The translations under genes and the position numbers were made by a program. DNA of 64,000 nt from Anaerobacillus isosaccharinicus (lineage in GTDB: Bacteria > Bacillota > Bacilli > Bacillales > Anaerobacillaceae), in NCBI RefSeq assembly GCF_001866075.3, contig NZ_CP063356.1, positions 982,164-1,046,163 of the forward strand, read 5' to 3'. Position 1 is the first letter of the stretch; the number at the start of each line of letters is the position of its first letter. This document shows positions 52,502-62,122 of this stretch, piece by piece. Under the pieces are notes generated by a model that was not told the DNA's origin, searched no databases, and worked only from the letters and a program-made list of their open reading frames with translations.

Positions 52502-53607
52502 TATTTCACCGCCCTTTTTAACTTATCTAGTAATGTAGGGATATTACTTCCAAATCCCACTTGTAAAGACGTGCCTTGTCTATCGGTAATTTCGATAGCT
52601 GATGTAATTCTGGTGTGCATGATAATGCCTAGATCCTCATTGACAACACTTACTTTGTCACCCAAGAAATAGTCTTGACCATACACGCCATTGGCATATA
52701 AATCAATGTCGCTTTCAAACGTGACAATACGTGGATGTTCAGCGAGCTTACTTTTCCCACGCTGTTTTACTAACTCTTGATACTCTCCTATTGGCATCGC
52801 AATTTCTTCTCCGTCCTCACTCCTGTATGTTGATTGCAGATCTCTAGCATCAACAAAGAGCTCAACCCTATCCCAACCGCTAACTTCATCATTAACGGTG
52901 ATGTAAGTTCGGTCAGCCCCTTCTCCTTCACCAGCAACTAGTGCAACGTTTTTATAATCGCTGTCCGATTCGATATAATTTTGCCTTAATACATTTTCTC
53001 GGTCCTTTGAAAATATCACACGGGGATTAATAGATTGCTCTGCACTTCGGTCAGTTCCTTGCCACACATCAAAAATAAACCTCTTGTTTTGGACGTCCAT
53101 TAGAATAGACCAGGAAACATCATGTTTATTAGCAACCCCATATAAAAATTCATCTAGTTGTTTGCCAGTTCCCCCTTCTTCTGTATTAATAGAAATATTG
53201 GTATTGTTTGAGATAAAGAGATTCGGAATTTTACGATTAGGATTAATAGGGTTAACCGCATTAACTAAAACAAATGATTTCATGACATTTTCTATTTGCC
53301 CTGAAAAGCTTTGCTGGCCATACAGCAATCTACGAGATAGTAATGTATTAATGGATGGTGCAATAATTACTAATTCCGAACTTTTTTCATCGAGGTAATC
53401 TCTTGTTAGGATTAAATAACCATGCTGCAGATCATCTGCCTTGGCTAAAATTCTCCCTTTTTGCAACAAATCCAGATTATCTTTTTCACCATCCACGATC
53501 ATATTAAGCTGACCCATTTTTCTATAATGAGGTTCAACTTTTAGCTGGATAAAGTCATCAATCATTCCAAGACGATTAAGATTACGATCAAACACATAGA
53601 GTTCCAT
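52501..53607 (-). CDS. Siphovirus ReqiPepy6 Gp37-like tail protein
   Basis: 368 residues starting MELYVFDRNLNRLGMIDDF. The family sits at the tail tip (Tal/baseplate hub). The conserved blocks include KADDLQHGYLILT and SDYKNVALVAGEGEGADR. It follows the Dit gene with 1 bp between. Confidence 0.88.
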   Translation of the reverse strand: MELYVFDRNLNRLGMIDDFIQLKVEPHYRKMGQLNMIVDGEKDNLDLLQKGRILAKADDLQHGYLILTRDYLDEKSSELVIIAPSINTLLSRRLLYGQQSFSGQIENVMKSFVLVNAVNPINPNRKIPNLFISNNTNISINTEEGGTGKQLDEFLYGVANKHDVSWSILMDVQNKRFIFDVWQGTDRSAEQSINPRVIFSKDRENVLRQNYIESDSDYKNVALVAGEGEGADRTYITVNDEVSGWDRVELFVDARDLQSTYRSEDGEEIAMPIGEYQELVKQRGKSKLAEHPRIVTFESDIDLYANGVYGQDYFLGDKVSVVNEDLGIIMHTRITSAIEITDRQGTSLQVGFGSNIPTLLDKLKRAVK

Positions 53608-53608
53608 A

Positions 53609-54496
53609 TCATACCCCCAGCAACCTTGGTGTAAATGTCATTGAGACTTCAAGGTTGTCCAAACCTTCTTCAGCGTCGTATCTAAAAAGGTTGTCTCCGA
53701 TTTCTAGTTGCAAAAACTTACTGGGTAAGTCTAGTAGATTAAAAATGTTGCTCGATATGCCACTTCGTATAAGCGTTACCCGTTTGCGTCGTTTATAAGT
53801 GCTGACCTCAATAATGTCTCCTGGTAACATGGTTGTATTGATTTTAAGAGAGTCATAAGTGTTTACATTAACTAAAGATGGATTAATTAGAGTCCCTAAA
53901 GCTCTAAAACGAATTAGCATTCCTGTACTTTCCTGCCCGTCGTTATAGACATTGACGATAAGCGAAGGCTCTCGATACCCCATTTCAATGCCATCTTCTG
54001 TTATTTCAAGGGGAAACTCAAAGTTACCTACCCATAAGGCAATATCCACTTTCTCTTCGTTTTTTGAATAAAAATAAGGATCGTTTGAACTAAATTGCAG
54101 TATCCCCTTTTGCCAACTTTTATTGTTGTTATTAAATCCAGTTGGGAAAGATGGTGCTCCTTCAAGGTTAGCTATAAGGTAATATTCTGATCCGTTTTTC
54201 GTAGTTATATCAATGCGAAAAGGATTTGACTTAGGATTAAATACTTTGAAAGCTAAGTTTCTTTGTTCCTCAATCCACCATACATCTTTTATGCTTTTAT
54301 CTATATAAAAAGGAATATCAAAGTCCCTATTGTCAATCTTTGTATTTTGATAATTAGAACCATCAGCTGTACTTTCTGAATAGTTGACTCTAGCTTTCAA
54401 CCCACTCAAATCAAAATCCTTACTTAACTTAAAATGGCGACCGAAAATAATCGAATCGCCACGACTGTTAGTAATAGTCATATCCTTAATTATCAT
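53609..54496 (-). CDS. Distal tail protein (Dit)
   Basis: 295 residues, with the N-terminal Dit/TIGR01633 pattern (MIIKDMTITNSRGDSIIF...) and FQFSSNDPYFYS-like motif (ILQFSSNDPYFYSKN). Dit forms the hub joining tail tube and baseplate. Located directly after the tape measure gene. Confidence 0.87.
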   Translation of the reverse strand: MIIKDMTITNSRGDSIIFGRHFKLSKDFDLSGLKARVNYSESTADGSNYQNTKIDNRDFDIPFYIDKSIKDVWWIEEQRNLAFKVFNPKSNPFRIDITTKNGSEYYLIANLEGAPSFPTGFNNNNKSWQKGILQFSSNDPYFYSKNEEKVDIALWVGNFEFPLEITEDGIEMGYREPSLIVNVYNDGQESTGMLIRFRALGTLINPSLVNVNTYDSLKINTTMLPGDIIEVSTYKRRKRVTLIRSGISSNIFNLLDLPSKFLQLEIGDNLFRYDAEEGLDNLEVSMTFTPRLLGV

Positions 54497-54507
54497 TCGA
54501 TCACCTC

Positions 54508-57500
54508 TTAAGCAAATTCGAAAGCAAGGCGTCTTAATACACGGTCAACTTCTTTCGCAGAGCTACCTTGACTTGCAATCGTAATATGATTAGTCATCCT
54601 TCGTGAATAATCGTTAGAAATTGTATTTTGTTGCATGTCAGGAGTGGCTGCCTCTGCCATTCTATTTGCAACTGCTTCAATATTAGATATAGTGCTTTCT
54701 AATCCCTTTTCAAGCCCCACTCCTGCCCATTTACCATCTTGGAATGTCACTTTAGAAGGTGAGTTAATTTGCAGTGTACTTTTAATTGAGTCACCAATTC
54801 CACTTGCAATGCTTTTAGCTTTATCCCAAACAGCTGAAGCCATAGATCCAATCCCATTTATTAAACCTTGAATAATGTCTTTTCCTATCTGAGTTAAATC
54901 AATGTCCCTTAGAAATTGTTCTGCTTGGTTCCAGGTATCAATAACAGATTGTTTCGTCTCGCCCATTTTATCCCTGACTGATTGTACTTTTTCATTGAAC
55001 TTATTCTTGGTATTTTCAACCAATTGATTAACACGTTCTGACGCACCGTCTCGCATTTCAGTATATTTCTGTACAGTATCATCCTTCATTCGATTCCAGT
55101 TATCAGATGCGTTACTACGGATAATTTCTAAATCCCTGCTAAAGTTTTGTTTAAATACTTGCCATTTCGAAAGGATTTCACCCGTTTCCCAATCTACTAG
55201 GTTAATATGTTCATCCGCTTGATTTTGAGCCTCAGAAACTACTCTCAGATGCATAACCTCAGCTTCATTTATTACTGCATCTTTTTGTCGCATTGCCTCT
55301 TCTATTAATTTATCAGCTTGTTCCTCTGAAATAGCTCCTGCTTCATCTCGTAACTTTATAATTTCAGCTATGGCCTTGTTATATTGTTCCTCGGCTTCTT
55401 GGATAACATTTTCCTTTTGATTAATAGAATTCTTAACAACCTCTGCGGCTTGAAGTGCAGTTAAGTCCCCAGCATTTTGTTTCATTCTTTCAAATATTAC
55501 TTTTTGCTCACGTTGGTTTTCAGATAAGACTTCAATTCCTTTTTCAACCATTTCTTGCTGTATCTCATTGATCATTTTTTGTTCCAAGCGTGATAGAGCT
55601 CTATTTTCTTGACTGGCAGTATCCATTATCTCTTTAATTTTTTGTGTACCCTCTTCTGTTTTGGAAATACGATTTTCATAGCCTTGTTGGACACTTTCAA
55701 GCATTTGTTGTTGTTCTTCTTCTGTGATCGCAGTTGAATTTGCAAACAACTCTTGCATCACATTCACGGCTTCGTTTTTCTTAGTATCAAGTCCCTCAAT
55801 AATCTGATTACCCATTTGCTCAAAATTAGAAATAATGCTTTCAGCCATTTCTTCAGTAACCACTTTTGTTGACCACGACATTTGTTTTAGGGCGACTGTA
55901 GCCTCATCGTTTAAATCTAAAAAAGAGCCTACTGCTTTTTGCGTAGCCTCCGAAACACTGTCTCCAAATCTATCAACTTCAGGTATAGCATCTTGTTTCA
56001 TGTGTTTATAAAGTGCAATTCCACCAGCTGTAACTGCTGCTAATCCTGCTACAGTCCACCCTACCGGACCACTTAATACGGTTAGTGCTGAACTTAAACC
56101 TCCTGCACCAGCTATAATCCCTGTTGCTGCCTTTGCTACTCCAAAAATCGAACCTACAGATGAAACAAATTTACCAGTAATTAATACTGCTGGGCCTACA
56201 CTGGCTGAAAAAGCAGCTATTCCTACTATTGTCTTTTGCGTTTCGGGGCTCAATTCACTAAACTTTCTAATCAAATCAGTGAGATATGATACACCTTGAT
56301 TTACATATGGTAATAGGTGTTGACTAAATTGAATGCTCAAGCCTTCCACAGCACTTTGAAACTCTTTAAAGCCACCTTTTGTATTATCGCTCATTGTTCG
56401 GGCAATTTCTTTTGCTGCGCCATTGGAGTTATAAAGAGCGGTTTCTAAACCCTTAACTTTGTCTGCACCTTCAGCTAAGATGATATTTGCACCTTTCATG
56501 GCTTCCACTTGAAAAATATTAGCTAAAGCGGCATCTCGCTGCTCTGTTGTCATACCCTTCATACCAGCTTCGACATCTGCCATAACAGAGGTTAAATCTC
56601 TCATATTGCCTTCAGTATCATAAAGAGTAACAGCGAATTCTCCAAAGTCTAATTTTCCGTCCTTAGCGTTTCTCTTCATGTCTCGCAACATGCTGTTAAG
56701 AGTTGTTCCGGCAATAGAACCCTTTAGGCCGTTATCCGCCAAAACCCCTAATATTGCAGATGTTTGCTCAATATCCATTCCAGCTGCATTTGCAGAAGCA
56801 CCTGCATACTTTAGCGCTTCTCCTAACTGTTGAACATTCGTGTTTGCACTTGATTGCACTTTAGCAAACACATCACTTGCTTTTCCAGCCTCTTCAGCTT
56901 TCATTTGAAACATACTCATTGAATCGGTAACAATGTCTGAAGCTTGAGCTAAGCTTAGGTTACCGGCTGCTGCAACATTTAATAATGCAGGAGTAGCCGC
57001 TAGCATATCATTCGTTTTCCAGCCAGCTAAAGCCATATATTCTTGAGCGCTAGCAACTTCACTTGCACTAAATCGAGTCGATGCTCCCAGATCTTTCGCT
57101 TGCTTCTCCAATTTTTCAAATTCAGTGCCCGTAGCACCGGAAATCGCTTTTACTTTAGACATCGCCTCTTCAAAGTTAGCCCCGGCTAATACTACTCCGG
57201 TACCCATTGCAACAATCGGTGCCGTTAAATTCATAGACAAATCTTTTCCGACTGTTTGCATCTTATCGCCAGCAGATTTTAACTTATCGCTGGCAGTACC
57301 AAGTTTGTCACTCAACTGAGTCCACGAAGATGTTTGCTTTTTTAACGCCTCATCAACTTCTTTAAGTTCTGTTTCCAAACGGTTATATTGCGCTTGAGCG
57401 TCATTAACTTTCTTTGCTTGCCGTTCTAGTTGCATCTCATTCACTTTTCCGCTAGCAACCATTTCATCATACTTTTTTCGGGTTTCATCAAGTTTAATTT

Positions 57501-57702
57501 TAGACGCATCAAGCGAACGGGATAGAATATCTTTTTTAGATTTTAATCCTTCTAATGAATTTCCATACTCTGTCCCTTTTGCTTTAACAGCTTTTAGTTC
57601 CGACCCCATCGCTCGCAAGTTTCGATCGACCTGAGATATACTACCATTAAAGTTTGAAGAATCCATGCTTAAACTAACGGACAATGATCCTATTTCAGCC
57701 AT
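54508..57702 (-). CDS. Tail tape measure protein
   Basis: 1064 residues. N-terminal coiled coil (about 20-160), TP901-family core (about 190-500, GASTRFSASEVASAQEYMALAGWK split), two hydrophobic segments (about 500-600, IVGIAAFSASVGPAVLITG and GPVGWTVAGLAAVTAGG) and long C-terminal helices. The length sets the tail length: about 160 nm by the usual 0.15 nm per residue, an inference. Largest gene of the tail block. Confidence 0.95.
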   Translation of the reverse strand: MAEIGSLSVSLSMDSSNFNGSISQVDRNLRAMGSELKAVKAKGTEYGNSLEGLKSKKDILSRSLDASKIKLDETRKKYDEMVASGKVNEMQLERQAKKVNDAQAQYNRLETELKEVDEALKKQTSSWTQLSDKLGTASDKLKSAGDKMQTVGKDLSMNLTAPIVAMGTGVVLAGANFEEAMSKVKAISGATGTEFEKLEKQAKDLGASTRFSASEVASAQEYMALAGWKTNDMLAATPALLNVAAAGNLSLAQASDIVTDSMSMFQMKAEEAGKASDVFAKVQSSANTNVQQLGEALKYAGASANAAGMDIEQTSAILGVLADNGLKGSIAGTTLNSMLRDMKRNAKDGKLDFGEFAVTLYDTEGNMRDLTSVMADVEAGMKGMTTEQRDAALANIFQVEAMKGANIILAEGADKVKGLETALYNSNGAAKEIARTMSDNTKGGFKEFQSAVEGLSIQFSQHLLPYVNQGVSYLTDLIRKFSELSPETQKTIVGIAAFSASVGPAVLITGKFVSSVGSIFGVAKAATGIIAGAGGLSSALTVLSGPVGWTVAGLAAVTAGGIALYKHMKQDAIPEVDRFGDSVSEATQKAVGSFLDLNDEATVALKQMSWSTKVVTEEMAESIISNFEQMGNQIIEGLDTKKNEAVNVMQELFANSTAITEEEQQQMLESVQQGYENRISKTEEGTQKIKEIMDTASQENRALSRLEQKMINEIQQEMVEKGIEVLSENQREQKVIFERMKQNAGDLTALQAAEVVKNSINQKENVIQEAEEQYNKAIAEIIKLRDEAGAISEEQADKLIEEAMRQKDAVINEAEVMHLRVVSEAQNQADEHINLVDWETGEILSKWQVFKQNFSRDLEIIRSNASDNWNRMKDDTVQKYTEMRDGASERVNQLVENTKNKFNEKVQSVRDKMGETKQSVIDTWNQAEQFLRDIDLTQIGKDIIQGLINGIGSMASAVWDKAKSIASGIGDSIKSTLQINSPSKVTFQDGKWAGVGLEKGLESTISNIEAVANRMAEAATPDMQQNTISNDYSRRMTNHITIASQGSSAKEVDRVLRRLAFEFA

Positions 57703-57738
57703 TTATTTCACCTACTTTCACTTTCAGACATAAAAAAA

Positions 57739-57908
57739 TCACAGCCAGGTAATTTCGTCCGCTGTGACATGTTCGATTTCGACGATGTTCAATTCAAACC
57801 AAAACTTTATATCCATTTCATCAATCTCGGGAAGCTTGTATCCTTCTTTCATTCGATTGATGTACCATTCTTTTATCCAGGCATAACCATCGAAGGTGCT
57901 TACTTCCC
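57739..57908 (-). CDS. Tail assembly chaperone, -1 frameshift extension (GT-type)
   Basis: After the stop of the preceding gene the -1 frame is open for about 55 codons: EVSTFDGYAWIKEWYINRM, KEGYKLPEIDEMDIKFWFE, then LNIVEIEHVTADEITWL and TGA. There is no own start. A GGGG run (57906-57909) stands four codons before the end of the upstream frame and could allow the slip. This is the known G/G-T arrangement of siphophage tail chaperones. Confidence 0.72.
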
Positions 57909-58220
57909 CTGACCGTTTCCCTCATCACTTTGACCTTGAACTGCTAAACCACCAAGCCCAAGTACCTCATTAAACACTCGCATGACCTCAGCCTGAAGCT
58001 TATGGGCTTCCACACCATCCCAGACCTCGTCAATTGTAAACTGGCTATCAAAAGCTATAACAACAAATTCAACTAAACTATCAAAGAGTTCCACTGATAT
58101 ATCAGTCATGGTTTTTAACTGTTTGTTTAGCTTCAGCGCATTTCTAAAAACACGAGCTTTTACAAACCCGTTCGTATAGGTTTTTTCTTCATCGTTATTA
58201 ATTCTCAATGTAATTTGCAT
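57900..58220 (-). CDS. Tail assembly chaperone (G-type)
   Basis: 106 residues, MQITLRINNDEEKTYTNGFV with NALKLNKQLKTM and a helical C-terminus. It lies between the major tail protein and tape measure genes, the fixed place of the chaperone in siphophages. Confidence 0.85.
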   Translation of the reverse strand: MQITLRINNDEEKTYTNGFVKARVFRNALKLNKQLKTMTDISVELFDSLVEFVVIAFDSQFTIDEVWDGVEAHKLQAEVMRVFNEVLGLGGLAVQGQSDEGNGQGK

Positions 58221-58270
58221 TTAAATTGCTCCTTTCAGATAATAAAAAAAGAGAAGTCGAAAGACCTCTC

Positions 58271-58843
58271 TTATGGTGCCGGTGTGATTGTTGGTTTTTT
58301 CACAGTCGCAAAAAATGTTGTTGCAGTTTCATTGATGTCCGCATCATCAGTGCGGATGGTGTATTTTAAAGTCCCATCTTTAAGAGGAATGGCTTCTCCA
58401 TTAAAACCTTGTTGCTTAAAGGTAATTTCACCTTTTTTCTTAGTAGAATTTGCATCTTCTGTCGGCTTGAATTTAGCCTTATACAACCAAACAAGCTTTG
58501 AGCCACTTTCAAACCCAATTGCTAGATAATTAGGTTTGTCATTTACATTCATGATCAAACCCTTATCATCAGATAATTTATGCCCATACCAATCAGCTTG
58601 TACCTCTGTTGGTAAATCAGCCACTTGGCCAGCTATAGTGATCGTATCAAGCTGTACCTCATTAGCAACTACTTGATCACCTGCATCAAACTGAGCTTCA
58701 CTAAAATTCGGTGTGAGCGTCAGTTCTATTGGCATAGTTAGTGTTTTTACTGTACTGTGTGTTTCGGTTTCTTCATCAGTCATAACAGCGTAATGAAGCC
58801 GTTTAAGGCTCATTTTTTGTACTTTTTCTTGAATTGGTGGCAT
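58271..58843 (-). CDS. Major tail protein
   Basis: 190 residues: LKRLHYAVMTDEETETHST, QFDAGDQVVANEVQLDTITI and LVWLYKAKFKPTEDA are typical of the phage major tail tube family (phi13 type). It is followed by the chaperone genes. Confidence 0.88.
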   Translation of the reverse strand: MPPIQEKVQKMSLKRLHYAVMTDEETETHSTVKTLTMPIELTLTPNFSEAQFDAGDQVVANEVQLDTITIAGQVADLPTEVQADWYGHKLSDDKGLIMNVNDKPNYLAIGFESGSKLVWLYKAKFKPTEDANSTKKKGEITFKQQGFNGEAIPLKDGTLKYTIRTDDADINETATTFFATVKKPTITPAP

Positions 58844-59190
58844 TACTCATTCCCCCTATACTTTAATTTCATTTCCTCAACTTCTTTCAATGCTCGGGTT
58901 GCTTTTTTAGCTTCCCTTTGAACGGCCTTTAAACCTTTAATAGCGTTTGAAACATCGATATCTACCGTTATAGTCCCAACACTTATTTTCTTTTTAGGAC
59001 CTTTATTCAATCGTCTATTATTTACTTCTTCACCTGGTTTAGTTGCTACAGGTTTAACAGGACCACTACAAATACCGCATCTCAATCCATCAGTGAATGT
59101 AAATTGACGTTCGGTAAAAGTCTCCCTGCACCCACACTCCATACATTCGAGCGTTGTTATTTTTCCTTCGCACGACTTCATGTCTGCCAT
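58843..59190 (-). CDS. Zinc-ribbon phage protein of unknown function
   Basis: Start at MADMKSCEGKI (59190) with AGGAGTG six bases upstream. 115 residues; Cys pairs CMECGC and CGICSG make a zinc ribbon (about 17-45); C-terminal helix (IKGLKAVQREAKKATRAL). It is placed between the tail terminator and the tail tube gene and overlaps the latter by 1 bp; role unknown. Confidence 0.7.
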   Translation of the reverse strand: MADMKSCEGKITTLECMECGCRETFTERQFTFTDGLRCGICSGPVKPVATKPGEEVNNRRLNKGPKKKISVGTITVDIDVSNAIKGLKAVQREAKKATRALKEVEEMKLKYRGNE

Positions 59191-59208
59191 GGCAATCACT
59201 CCTAATTA

Positions 59209-59553
59209 TTAATATTCATCGATAAATCGAAAACGTAAGACCTTATTAAAATGACTATCTCCATCTGTATAAGGAGCGTCATATTCGCTAATTCGTTCGA
59301 ATCCTGCTTGTTCAAGGGTTTTCCTTACAGCGTTAACTAGAGTTGAATAGTTCCCTTTTGACCATACATTCGCTTGTATTAGCCGTTCAGTTGTTATTTC
59401 CTCGTCAGCTGCTTCAAGATCAGCGTCGCTAAAATATTCAAGAAACGTAATATACTGGTTAGGTGGTATCATTCCGGTTGGTAATGATTGAAAAGAAACT
59501 ATGACACCAGTATTTGAAAGGGAAGATGTAACGAATTCAACCATGTCTCTCAT
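59209..59553 (-). CDS. Tail terminator-like protein (DUF3168-like position)
   Basis: 114 residues. In siphophages the gene between gp10-type protein and tail tube codes for the tail completion/terminator protein. ITTERLIQANVWSKGNYST fits such proteins. Overlaps its upstream neighbour by 4 bp. Confidence 0.7.
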   Translation of the reverse strand: MRDMVEFVTSSLSNTGVIVSFQSLPTGMIPPNQYITFLEYFSDADLEAADEEITTERLIQANVWSKGNYSTLVNAVRKTLEQAGFERISEYDAPYTDGDSHFNKVLRFRFIDEY

Positions 59554-59945
59554 AACTTTAGCCCCTTCTTGAGTTCATCGATCATAGCTTGTTTAGCTGT
59601 ATTTTTACTCTGCTCAAATCCACGGCTAAAGAATGGATTTGGTGCAGTTGAACCCCATGACACTTTCTTGCCTTTTTTAGTTGTGGTAGAGCCTCCACTG
59701 CGCCCCAACTCAATCAAGTGAGCATGATAAGCTCCTCCTGTGTGGATGACAGCCTCTCCATTTTTTGGACGGCTTAACTTAATATTTTTTTTGAGAACGC
59801 CCTGATCAACAGGTGCTTCATCGATGATAGCTTCTTGAGTTAACTTTCCTGCTTTGTTAAGTGCTTTATTTTCAAGTGCTTCGTCCACATTTAAAATTGA
59901 CAGCTTCTGCAGTATTGAGTCTAATCCATCAATTTTCACTTCCAA
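59550..59945 (-). CDS. HK97 gp10-like head-tail protein
   Basis: 131 residues with MEVKIDGLDSILQKL, KAGKLTQEAIIDEAPVDQGVLKKNI (split) and the glycine-rich GGAYHAHLIELGR, hallmarks of the HK97 gp10 family. Confidence 0.88.
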   Translation of the reverse strand: MEVKIDGLDSILQKLSILNVDEALENKALNKAGKLTQEAIIDEAPVDQGVLKKNIKLSRPKNGEAVIHTGGAYHAHLIELGRSGGSTTTKKGKKVSWGSTAPNPFFSRGFEQSKNTAKQAMIDELKKGLKL

Positions 59946-59947
59946 AA

Positions 59948-60283
59948 TTAAAGCACCTCCTTAACAATCAGTGTTAGCCATTGGTTACGTTCGTCATCAT
60001 TAATCGGCGGAGAGTCCATTTCATGCATTTTTTCACTTATTTCAACCCTCATATTTGAGTCGATATCATTCCGGTATCTCATACCTATAATTTTTTTATC
60101 TTGAAACTGAGTTGCATCAGAATTAAAGACACGATACCCTTTTTGAGTTTTAATCTCTGCCCAGACAGTAACAACTTTTGTCCAATCGGTTGATGGCCAT
60201 CCATTTACAATCGTTCCTGGTGGACTGAAAAATGTAATACGTTTATTCAATTTCGCTGGATTGTTGTTGTGCTGATAATTCAT
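59948..60283 (-). CDS. Head closure / head-tail joining protein
   Basis: 111 residues: PAKLNKRITFFSPPG, VWAEIKTQKGYRVFNSDA and MRYRNDIDSNMRVEI are the pattern of SPP1 gp16-type adaptors. It overlaps the connector gene by 41 bp. Confidence 0.85.
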   Translation of the reverse strand: MNYQHNNNPAKLNKRITFFSPPGTIVNGWPSTDWTKVVTVWAEIKTQKGYRVFNSDATQFQDKKIIGMRYRNDIDSNMRVEISEKMHEMDSPPINDDERNQWLTLIVKEVL

Positions 60284-60593
60284 CCGGATCCACCCACTTT
60301 AATTGCAAAATAATAGACTGTAAGCCGTAAGGGATAGTGATTTGAGCAACTTTAATGGCTGAAGGTGTGATTGCTATACGATTTTCATAAAAATGGGTAG
60401 CCAGTATCATGATAGCTAAGCGATGTTGTGCAAAAACATCCTTCTCATTAACTTTCAAGTAATAATCAGTTGGCTGCTTAACACCGGCATTTGTCAGGTA
60501 CATCTGAGAAGATGAAAGAAACGACGAAAGTGTGTTATCTTCGTCGCCTCCATCAATTCTCAAGTATTCTTTTAGTTCTTCTAATAAAGGCAT
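60243..60593 (-). CDS. Head-tail connector protein (gp6-like)
   Basis: 116 residues: LLEELKEYLRIDGGDEDNT, LAIMILATHFYENR and ITIPYGLQSIILQLKW match the HK97 gp6/SPP1 gp15 DNA-packaging adaptor family. Confidence 0.9.
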   Translation of the reverse strand: MPLLEELKEYLRIDGGDEDNTLSSFLSSSQMYLTNAGVKQPTDYYLKVNEKDVFAQHRLAIMILATHFYENRIAITPSAIKVAQITIPYGLQSIILQLKWVDPDELSAQQQSSEIE

Positions 60594-60850
60594 TACACAT
60601 CACTCTTTTCAAGTGTTTCTTTGCCTTTTCTAACGGTATTTTTACCTTTTTCACTTGTTGAATTTGGTAATTTTTCCTCAACAGCTTCTAAAAAAGTAAC
60701 CCCGTATTTTGGGTGAGTCATAGCAAGTTCTTCAGCTCGCGATTTAACAAGCTTATAATCTTTTGCGGGATATACTTCACCAGGATTGTATATGTGTCCA
60801 TCATGATAATTTTCTTTAAATTTATTTTTAACCTTGTACAATACTTTCAC
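60593..60850 (-). CDS. Small phage protein between capsid and connector genes
   Basis: 85 residues, MKVLYKVKNKFKENYHDG, lysine-rich at the C-terminus. A small gene at this position is common in HK97-type phages (some act as capsid accessory proteins). No family recognised. Confidence 0.65.
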   Translation of the reverse strand: MKVLYKVKNKFKENYHDGHIYNPGEVYPAKDYKLVKSRAEELAMTHPKYGVTFLEAVEEKLPNSTSEKGKNTVRKGKETLEKSDV

Positions 60851-60888
60851 CTACTTTCAGCAAATAAAATAGCCGCTAAACTCCTAGA

Positions 60889-62121
60889 TTAAGGAGTAGC
60901 GACTACTTCAGCAATACGGAATGCTGATTTTAATTTGATTTGGTGATCAAACCATGCTGTTACAACAAATTGCTCGATACCTGTTTTGATGTCTTTGTCA
61001 CGCTCGAAAAGTTCTCCAATATCATAGTTGAAGTGTGAGTATGCGAAATCACCAACAATTGGATCCGTAGCACCATCAGCGAAAATTACTGGCTTTCCTA
61101 GTACCTGTTCTGGTTGAGCCGTGTAAAGAGTCGCATTTCCATTTGCAAGAGTCTCAATGATTTCCGAGTAATCTGCATAAGTCATAAAGATTTTTGCATT
61201 TTCGCGGTAATCCTCATGTAAATCTGCAATAGCAGCCTTAATAGCCTTATACAAATTCTCTCCACTTACCTTTTTAATAGCCTTATCACCAGTTTGATAG
61301 AAGCTCATATGCTCTTCTCCGGCTTTTGGAGTCTTAGCAAATGCTACCTTCTTCTCTTTTGCCGCTACACCTGATTTAAGTGCATTTTCTACATGCTGAA
61401 CTAAATTGGTATCTGTGCCGTTTAATACAGTTTCAGAAACACCTGCAAAAACTTTGAATTTGTGACGTCCGAAAGAAACAGTATCACCCGTTAACTCAAG
61501 TTCCTTGGCTGTTGCTTTGTCCTCAATAAAGTCATCGTCATCAAGTGTGTAACTTAACTTAGGAATTTCTAAGTTAGTGATATTTGTTAAAGCTGAATGT
61601 CCACGTAATGGATTTTTAGCTAACGGCTCCATAATAACGTCATTCGAAACTGTCTTAGGTAAGAACTTTCCGCCACCAGTAGTTGGGTCATCTCCTAATG
61701 CAGCACGGACATCCACATCAATCGGCTTTTGTCGCATAGTTGATCGGATCAATTCAGCTTTAGCTTTAACTACTTTTTGTTGTGGATCGTCAATATTACC
61801 TAAGCTTGCTGCTCTTGCATGAGCTTGCTCAGCAAACTTAGCCTTTTGTTCAGCTTCTAATCCATCATGCTGCTCTTTAATTACGTCAAAGCGCATTTGT
61901 AAATCCTTTTTCGACTGTTGGAGCGCCTGAATATCTTCCATTTTGGCTGTTGTGTCAATTGCTTTTGCAGATAGTTCCCCTTCAACTTTTTGAAGTTGCT
62001 GACCAATTGTTGCCATGTTTTGCTTTAATTCATACAAAGTCTTTCCGCTGAAAAACTGAAGGTTTAATTTAAAACGATTTTTTTGCGTTACTGTTTTTAA
62101 TAGCTCTTTACTTTTTGTCAT
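60889..62121 (-). CDS. Major capsid protein, HK97 type
   Basis: 410 residues: an N-terminal coiled-coil delta/scaffold region (about 35-125), then the HK97 fold (about 150-410; DDPTTGGGKFLPKTVSND, KIFMTYADYSEIIETLANG, VIFADGATDPIVGDFAY). The ClpP-type protease next to it is expected to remove the delta part. ATG follows the protease stop with 1 bp between. Confidence 0.93.
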   Translation of the reverse strand: MTKSKELLKTVTQKNRFKLNLQFFSGKTLYELKQNMATIGQQLQKVEGELSAKAIDTTAKMEDIQALQQSKKDLQMRFDVIKEQHDGLEAEQKAKFAEQAHARAASLGNIDDPQQKVVKAKAELIRSTMRQKPIDVDVRAALGDDPTTGGGKFLPKTVSNDVIMEPLAKNPLRGHSALTNITNLEIPKLSYTLDDDDFIEDKATAKELELTGDTVSFGRHKFKVFAGVSETVLNGTDTNLVQHVENALKSGVAAKEKKVAFAKTPKAGEEHMSFYQTGDKAIKKVSGENLYKAIKAAIADLHEDYRENAKIFMTYADYSEIIETLANGNATLYTAQPEQVLGKPVIFADGATDPIVGDFAYSHFNYDIGELFERDKDIKTGIEQFVVTAWFDHQIKLKSAFRIAEVVATP

Positions 62122-62122
62122 T

